A DNA stretch of 64,000 nt from Variovorax sp. ZS18.2.2. GTDB lineage: Bacteria > Pseudomonadota > Gammaproteobacteria > Burkholderiales > Burkholderiaceae_C. This document shows, in pieces, positions 59,711 through 64,000 of this stretch (within the stretch, counting starts at the first letter, position 1; each line of letters starts with the position of its first letter). The position numbers and the translations under genes were made by a program. Where the stretch lies: positions 471,567 to 535,566 of the forward strand of contig NZ_JANLNM010000004.1 of the NCBI RefSeq assembly GCF_024701975.1. Direction: 5' to 3'. The notes beneath the pieces were generated by a model. That model was not told the DNA's origin. It searched no databases and was given only the letters and a program-made list of their open reading frames with translations.

Positions 59711-60685
59711 TCATTCGGCCTTGATGTTGGCGTCGCGCACGAGCTGGCCGTAGTGGTCGAACTCCTGCTTGTTCATCGCGGCGAAGGGGTCGCCGGTCAG
59801 CGTGCCGGGCTCGCCGCCCAGCGCCTTGATGCGCGCCTGCACGTCGACCAGCTTCAGCGTGCGCACGAGTTCGGCGTTCAGCCTGTCGACCGCGGGGCGG
59901 GGCGTTCCGGCCGTCACGTAGAGGCCGTACCAGGTGGACACGTCGGCGCCCTTGATGCCCTGCTCGGCGAGCGTGGGCACATCGGGCAGCTCGGGCGAGC
60001 GCTGGGGCGCGCTCACCGCCAGCGCGCGGAACTTGCCGGCCTTGATCTGGCCCATGGCCGAGGAGGTGCTGTCGAACATCATGTCGACCTCGCCCGAGAT
60101 GATGTCGATGTGCGCCTGCGAGCTGCCCTTGTAGGGCACGTGGATCGACTTCATGCCCGTGGCCAGGTTGAAGGCCTCGCCGCCCACGTGCTGCGTGCTG
60201 CCGATGCCCGAGGATGCGTACTTGAAGCCGCCGGGCTTCGCGGCCATGGCGGCCACGAGTTCCTTCACCGACCTGTAGGGCGAGTTGGCCGAGACCACCA
60301 GCACGTTGGGCATGACGGCGACGAGGCCGATGGGCGTCAGGTCCTTCAGCGGGTCGTACTTGAGCTTGAGGATGTGCGGCGCCACCGCCTGCGCGGTGTT
60401 GGTGGCCAGCAGCAGCGTGGCGCCGTCGGCCGGCGCGCGCGCCGTGAGCTCGCCGGCGATGGTGTTGGAGGCGCCGGGGCGGTTCTCCACCGTCACGGGT
60501 TGCTTCAATACCGGCGAGAACTTGTCGGCCAGCACGCGCGCGAGGATGTCGGTGCCGCCGCCGGGGGAGGCGCCGACCATGATGCGAAGGGGCTTGTCGG
60601 GGTAGTTCGGCTGGGCGCCGGTGGTTGCCGCGGCCAACGTCAATACGGAAATGCTGGCCGCGCGGGCCAGGGAGGAAAGCTTCAT
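59711..60685 (-). CDS. Bug-family tripartite tricarboxylate receptor protein
   Basis: A 324-residue periplasmic receptor of the Bug type, abundant in Burkholderiales. A signal peptide ends near ATTGAQP; the mature start NYPDKPLRIMVGASPGGGTDILAR and the GEVDMMFDSTSSAMGQIKAGKFRALAV block are standard. Bug proteins bind carboxylates or related compounds, often without nearby membrane partners, as here. It lies 37 bases upstream of the pdxA-type gene on the same strand and is divergent from a LysR gene. Confidence 0.92.
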   Translation of the reverse strand: MKLSSLARAASISVLTLAAATTGAQPNYPDKPLRIMVGASPGGGTDILARVLADKFSPVLKQPVTVENRPGASNTIAGELTARAPADGATLLLATNTAQAVAPHILKLKYDPLKDLTPIGLVAVMPNVLVVSANSPYRSVKELVAAMAAKPGGFKYASSGIGSTQHVGGEAFNLATGMKSIHVPYKGSSQAHIDIISGEVDMMFDSTSSAMGQIKAGKFRALAVSAPQRSPELPDVPTLAEQGIKGADVSTWYGLYVTAGTPRPAVDRLNAELVRTLKLVDVQARIKALGGEPGTLTGDPFAAMNKQEFDHYGQLVRDANIKAE

Positions 60686-60777
60686 CGGGTTGTCTCCTGC
60701 TTTGTTTGGCCCGAGCCTACGGAGCTTCACCCTCGCAATCCAATCGTAAAAGTCCGAAGCTTCATATACTTTTGTGC
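60686..60777. promoter_or_regulatory. divergent control region of the Bug receptor and lysR genes
   Basis: This 92-base AT-richer gap is the natural binding place for the LysR regulator. TATACT at 60765-60770 is a likely -10 for lysR and ends seven bases before its ATG, so the lysR message may be leaderless. A TCCGAAGCTTCATA stretch with a short AAGCTT centre is present, but no clear T-N11-A palindrome was fixed. Confidence 0.4.
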
Positions 60778-61719
60778 ATGACCGATGCGACCCAGGGCCT
60801 GACCGATGCCTCGCTGATGCTCCATGTGCGGCCGCGCCAGTTGCTGCTGCTGGCCCGGCTCGACGCCCACCGCCACCTCGGGCGCGCGGCCGAAGCCATG
60901 AACATCAGCCAGCCCGCCGCCACCAAGCTGCTGCAGCAGCTGGAGGACTCGCTCGGCGAAAAGCTCTTCGAGCGCCTCGCGCGCGGCATGGAGCCCACGC
61001 CCTACGGCGAGATCCTGATCCGCTACGCCCGCCGCGTACTCAGCGACTTCGGCACCGCCCGCGAGGAAATGCTCGCACTGCGCTCGGGCCTGAGCGGCGC
61101 GCTGCGCGTGGGCAGTGTGCCGGGCGCGGTGCCCGAGCTGCTGGCGCCGGCGCTGGTCGAGTACCGCCGGCGCCATCCGCAGGTGGCCGTGTCGGTGGTG
61201 GTCGAGACCAGCGATGTGATGCAGGCGCAGCTGGAGCAGGGCGACGTCGACCTCGTGCTGGGCCGGCTCACCGACGGCCATGACGAGGCAAAGTATTCGA
61301 GCGTGCCGCTGCTGGGCGAGTCGATGGTGGTCGTGGTGCGCACCGCGCACCCGGTGTTCGAGCGCACGACCGTCACGCTGGCAGACATGGCGAACTGGTC
61401 CTGGGTGCTGCAGCCGCCGGGTTCGCCGCAGCGCGGGCGCTTCGAGGCGGCGATGCGGGAGGCCGGCATCCAGACGCGGCTCGACATCATCGAAACGGCA
61501 TCGCCCATCGCCATCACCGCCCTGCTCGAAAACTCCGACATGGCCGCCGTGATGCCGGCCTCTCAGGCCAACCACTATGCGCGGCTGGGCGTGCTGCGCA
61601 CGGTGCCGCTAGAGCTGCCGGTGCGCGTGCCGCCCATCTGCCTCATCACCCGCGAGGACCGGGCGCTGTCGCCGGCGGCCGCGCAGTTCCGGCGCCAGTT
61701 GCTGGGCGGCGGTACCTGA
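60778..61719 (+). CDS. LysR-family transcriptional regulator
   Basis: A 313-residue LysR protein. Residues 16-76 hold the helix-turn-helix (LGRAAEAMNISQPAATKLLQQLEDSLGEKLFER), followed by a linker helix and a two-lobe effector domain (GALRVGSVPGAVPELLAPALVEYRRRHPQV; VVVRTAHPVFER). The divergent Bug receptor and pdxA-type genes are its likely targets. The effector is unknown, probably the carboxylate taken up by that system. Confidence 0.92.
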   Translation: MTDATQGLTDASLMLHVRPRQLLLLARLDAHRHLGRAAEAMNISQPAATKLLQQLEDSLGEKLFERLARGMEPTPYGEILIRYARRVLSDFGTAREEMLALRSGLSGALRVGSVPGAVPELLAPALVEYRRRHPQVAVSVVVETSDVMQAQLEQGDVDLVLGRLTDGHDEAKYSSVPLLGESMVVVVRTAHPVFERTTVTLADMANWSWVLQPPGSPQRGRFEAAMREAGIQTRLDIIETASPIAITALLENSDMAAVMPASQANHYARLGVLRTVPLELPVRVPPICLITREDRALSPAAAQFRRQLLGGGT

Positions 61720-61908
61720 AGTTCGCCTGAGGCCTTTGGCTTGCGGTTTTCCATGCTGTGTTGCACCAATTAGGGAATTCACTAGCCAACCAGTGCATGA
61801 AAGTACTGGAGGTAACCGTCGAAGTACCAAAACCGCAACTGAGTTTCTCCAGAATCCCCCCACGGCGACCCGACAACAAGAGGGCGTCGCTCACCTCTAG
61901 GAGACAAC

Positions 61909-63219
61909 ATGAAGCGTTTTCTGAAAGCGGGCCTCGTCCTCGCACTCCTCGGCACGGGGCTCGTGTCCCAGGCCGCCACCGAACTCGTGATCGCGACCGT
62001 GAACAACGGCCACATGATCGAGATGCAGAAGCTCACGCCCTTCTTCGAGAAGGCCAACCCCGACATCAAGCTCAAGTGGGTGACGCTGGAAGAAGGCACG
62101 CTGCGCCAGCGCGTGACCACCGACATCGCCACCAAGGGCGGCCAGTTCGACGTGATGACCATCGGCCTGTACGAGGCGCCGATCTGGTCCAAGAAGGGCT
62201 GGCTGCAGCCCATCGCCACCGACGCCGCCTATGACGCGGACGACCTGCTGCCCGCCATCCGCGCCGGTCTTTCCTACGAAGGCAAGCTCTACGCGGCGCC
62301 GTTCTACGGCGAGAGCTCGATGCTCATGTACCGCAAGGACCTGGCCGACAAGGTCGGCTTCCAGATGCCCGAGCAGCCCACCTGGGCACAGGTGAAGGAA
62401 CTGGCCGGCAAGATACACGACCCGAAGGCGGGCGTGTACGGCATGTGCCTGCGCGGCAAGCCGGGCTGGGGTGACAACATGGCCTTCCTCACGACGCTGG
62501 TCAACACCAACGGCGGCCAGTGGTTCGACATGCAGTGGAAGCCGCAGATCGACACCAAGCCGTGGAAGGATGCGATCACCTTCTATGTCGACCTGATGAA
62601 GGCCTATGGCCCGCCGGGCGCCTCGGCCAACAGCTTCAACGAGAACCTGGCCCTCTTCAACGAAGGCAAGTGCGGCATGTGGGTGGACGCGACCATCGCT
62701 GCATCTTTCATCAGCGATCCGAAGCAGTCGAAGGTGGCCGACAAGGTCGCGTTCGCTCAAGCTCCTGTGGCCGTGACGCCCAAGGGCGCCAACTGGCTGT
62801 GGACCTGGAACCTGGCCATTCCCGCCAGCTCGACCAAGGGTGCTGCCGCGCAGACCTTCGTGAAGTGGGCGACCTCCAAGGAATACGTCAACCTCGTCGC
62901 CAAGGAACACGGTTGGGGCACTGTGCCCACCGGCACGCGCAAGTCGACCTATGCGAACCCCGAGTTCCAGAAGGTGGCCAAGTTCGCCGCGGCCGAGAAG
63001 AAGGCCATCGACAGCGCCAACCTGAGCGACAGCACGCTGCCCAAGTCGCCTTACGTCGGCGTGCAGTACGCGGCCATTCCCGAGTTCCAGGCGATTGGCA
63101 CCGGCGTGGGCCAGCAGATGAGCGCGGCGCTGTCGGGCAAGGTCACGGTCGACCAGGCGCTGAAGACTTCGCAGACGCTGGCCGAGCGCGAGATCAAGAA
63201 GTCGGGCCAATACAAGTAA
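61909..63219 (+). CDS. sugar/polyol ABC transporter substrate-binding protein
   Basis: A 436-residue receptor of the family 1 type. The signal peptide is KRFLKAGLVLALLGTGLVSQA; the mature part has NPDIKLKWVTLEEGTLRQRVTTDIA, GLYEAPIWSKKGWLQP and KCGMWVDATIAASF, which resemble sorbitol/mannitol receptors (SmoE/MtlE). TAGGAG lies seven bases before the ATG. The 189-base region upstream contains an imperfect CCAGT...ACTGG inverted repeat but no gene. It opens an importer operon that continues out of the window. Confidence 0.9.
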   Translation: MKRFLKAGLVLALLGTGLVSQAATELVIATVNNGHMIEMQKLTPFFEKANPDIKLKWVTLEEGTLRQRVTTDIATKGGQFDVMTIGLYEAPIWSKKGWLQPIATDAAYDADDLLPAIRAGLSYEGKLYAAPFYGESSMLMYRKDLADKVGFQMPEQPTWAQVKELAGKIHDPKAGVYGMCLRGKPGWGDNMAFLTTLVNTNGGQWFDMQWKPQIDTKPWKDAITFYVDLMKAYGPPGASANSFNENLALFNEGKCGMWVDATIAASFISDPKQSKVADKVAFAQAPVAVTPKGANWLWTWNLAIPASSTKGAAAQTFVKWATSKEYVNLVAKEHGWGTVPTGTRKSTYANPEFQKVAKFAAAEKKAIDSANLSDSTLPKSPYVGVQYAAIPEFQAIGTGVGQQMSAALSGKVTVDQALKTSQTLAEREIKKSGQYK

Positions 63220-63230
63220 GCCCGGGCTTT

Positions 63231-63343
63231 ACTCCCTCCCCTTCCGGGGGAGGGTAGGGGTGGGGGCACGCGGCGCATCAAACCGCCGTGGTGGTCGATC
63301 AGGGAGCCCCCATCCCCGTCTTCCCCCAAAAGGGGGAAGGAGC
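63231..63343. repeat. GC-rich extragenic palindrome between receptor and permease genes
   Basis: The left part contains CCCTCCCCTTCCGGGGGAGGG and GGGGTGGGGGCA. The right part contains AGCCCCCATCCCC and TTCCCCCAAAAGGGGGAA in the opposite sense, so the whole can fold as a long hairpin with inner small hairpins. The form matches extragenic repeats common in Comamonadaceae. It may stabilise the upstream receptor transcript. Confidence 0.7.
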
Positions 63344-63369
63344 CAGAGACAACAAGAAGGGACCTCCTC

Positions 63370-64000
63370 ATGAAAAGACTCCTGCCCCGGGCCCTCATGG
63401 CGCCCGCCGTGCTCACGCTCTTCCTCTGGATGATCGTGCCGCTGTTGATGACGTTGTACTTCTCCTTCGTGAACTACAACCTCATGCAGCCCGGCGAACG
63501 AACGTTCGCGGGCATCGAGAACTTTCGCTACTTCGTCACCGATCCGGACTTCTGGCCCGCCACGTGGAACACGCTGCTGCTCATCGGCAGCGTGATCGTC
63601 ATCACCGTGGTGTTCGGCGTGCTGCTCGCGCTGCTGGTGAACGAGCCCTTCCCGGGCCGCGGCATCGTGCGGGTGCTTTTGATTTCGCCGTTCTTCGTCA
63701 TGCCCGCAGTCAACGCGCTGCTGTGGAAGCACATGATGATGAACCCCATCTACGGTGTGCTGGCCGACGTGTGGCGCTTCTTCGGTGCCACGCCCGTCGA
63801 CTGGCTCACCGATGTGCCGCTGCTCTCGGTGATCATCATGGTGGCCTGGCAGTGGCTGCCCTTCGCCTGCCTCATCTTCATCACCTCGCTGCAGTCGCTC
63901 GACCGCGAGCAGATGGAAGCCGCGCGCATGGACGGCGCGAGTTCCCTCCAGCGCTTCTTCTATCTCACCATCCCGCACCTGGGCCGGCCGATGGCGGTGG
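63370..64000 (+). CDS. sugar/polyol ABC transporter permease (3'-truncated)
   Basis: The first 210 residues of a permease that runs off the window end. An N-terminal helix (LLPRALMAPAVLTLFLWMIVPLL), the NTLLLIGSVIVITVVFGVLLALL segment and the coupling loop EAARMDGASSLQRFFYLTIPHLGRP place it with SmoF/MtlF-type polyol and sugar permeases. It follows the receptor gene and the extragenic palindrome. A short GGGACCTCC stretch precedes the ATG. The partner permease and ATPase are expected beyond the edge. Confidence 0.9.
   Translation, partial: MKRLLPRALMAPAVLTLFLWMIVPLLMTLYFSFVNYNLMQPGERTFAGIENFRYFVTDPDFWPATWNTLLLIGSVIVITVVFGVLLALLVNEPFPGRGIVRVLLISPFFVMPAVNALLWKHMMMNPIYGVLADVWRFFGATPVDWLTDVPLLSVIIMVAWQWLPFACLIFITSLQSLDREQMEAARMDGASSLQRFFYLTIPHLGRPMAV

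Noticed and set aside
63225..63360. CRISPR array in the GC-rich palindromes between genes
   Set aside because: The elements at 45635, 53196 and 63231 are single hairpin-type units without regularly spaced direct repeats and spacers.

Overview
The window is high-GC DNA with Burkholderiales-type gene content, closest in character to Variovorax or another Comamonadaceae member. Pointers are the Bug-family solute receptor, the DUF2970 gene beside cytochromes c, MKKSLVAL-type Burkholderiales porins, the MocR regulator, coq7, and G/C-rich intergenic palindromes. The species call is an inference from content. No rRNA, tRNA, CRISPR array or insertion sequence was seen.

Region 1 (1-2.4 kb): the 3' end of queC, overlapped by a convergent SbmA/BacA-type ABC transporter that has a PmrA/QseB-like CTTAA-N6-CTTAA box upstream. 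Region 2 (2.4-9.0 kb): a 2-aminoethylphosphonate locus. A PhnZ-like HD oxygenase is divergent from a binding protein, ATPase, fused permease, FAD oxidoreductase and PhnX series, with Pho-box-like repeats pointing both ways between them. No PhnW or PhnY is present. Region 3 (9-16 kb): small lipoprotein, MFS carrier, MocR regulator, DUF2970 plus two cytochromes c, an exported protein and 8-oxoguanine deaminase. Region 4 (16-22.5 kb): two tandem Tat-exported phospholipases C, a decayed 3' remnant of a further copy, a small lipoprotein behind a likely Pho box, and a 5'-nucleotidase. Regions 2 and 4 together look like a phosphorus-scavenging set.

Region 5 (23-34.4 kb): a type II secretion cluster, gspC divergent from gspGHIJK and gspLMNDEF, lying next to the phospholipases that are its plausible cargo. 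Region 6 (34.4-41.5 kb): ilvA, an unusual tyrosine recombinase, and two porin genes in inverted orientation. One porin is intact; the other has lost its start and promoter but keeps a 114-bp patch identical to the intact gene. Beside the broken porin is a candidate small RNA with promoter, anti-Shine-Dalgarno stretch and terminator. osmC-like and coq7 genes sit between the porins.

Region 7 (41.6-50.7 kb): a peptide-type ABC importer with an M20 amidohydrolase and a translationally coupled two-domain glycosyltransferase. Region 8 (50.7-58.6 kb): a DODA-type dioxygenase, zwf with a 159-bp palindrome upstream, an orphan binding protein behind a leader terminator, a HAD phosphatase, a lipocalin, and tal-pgi, so zwf, tal and pgi supply central sugar-phosphate metabolism. 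Region 9 (58.6-64 kb): a pdxA-type dehydrogenase with a Bug receptor and divergent LysR regulator, then the start of a polyol/sugar ABC importer that runs off the window.
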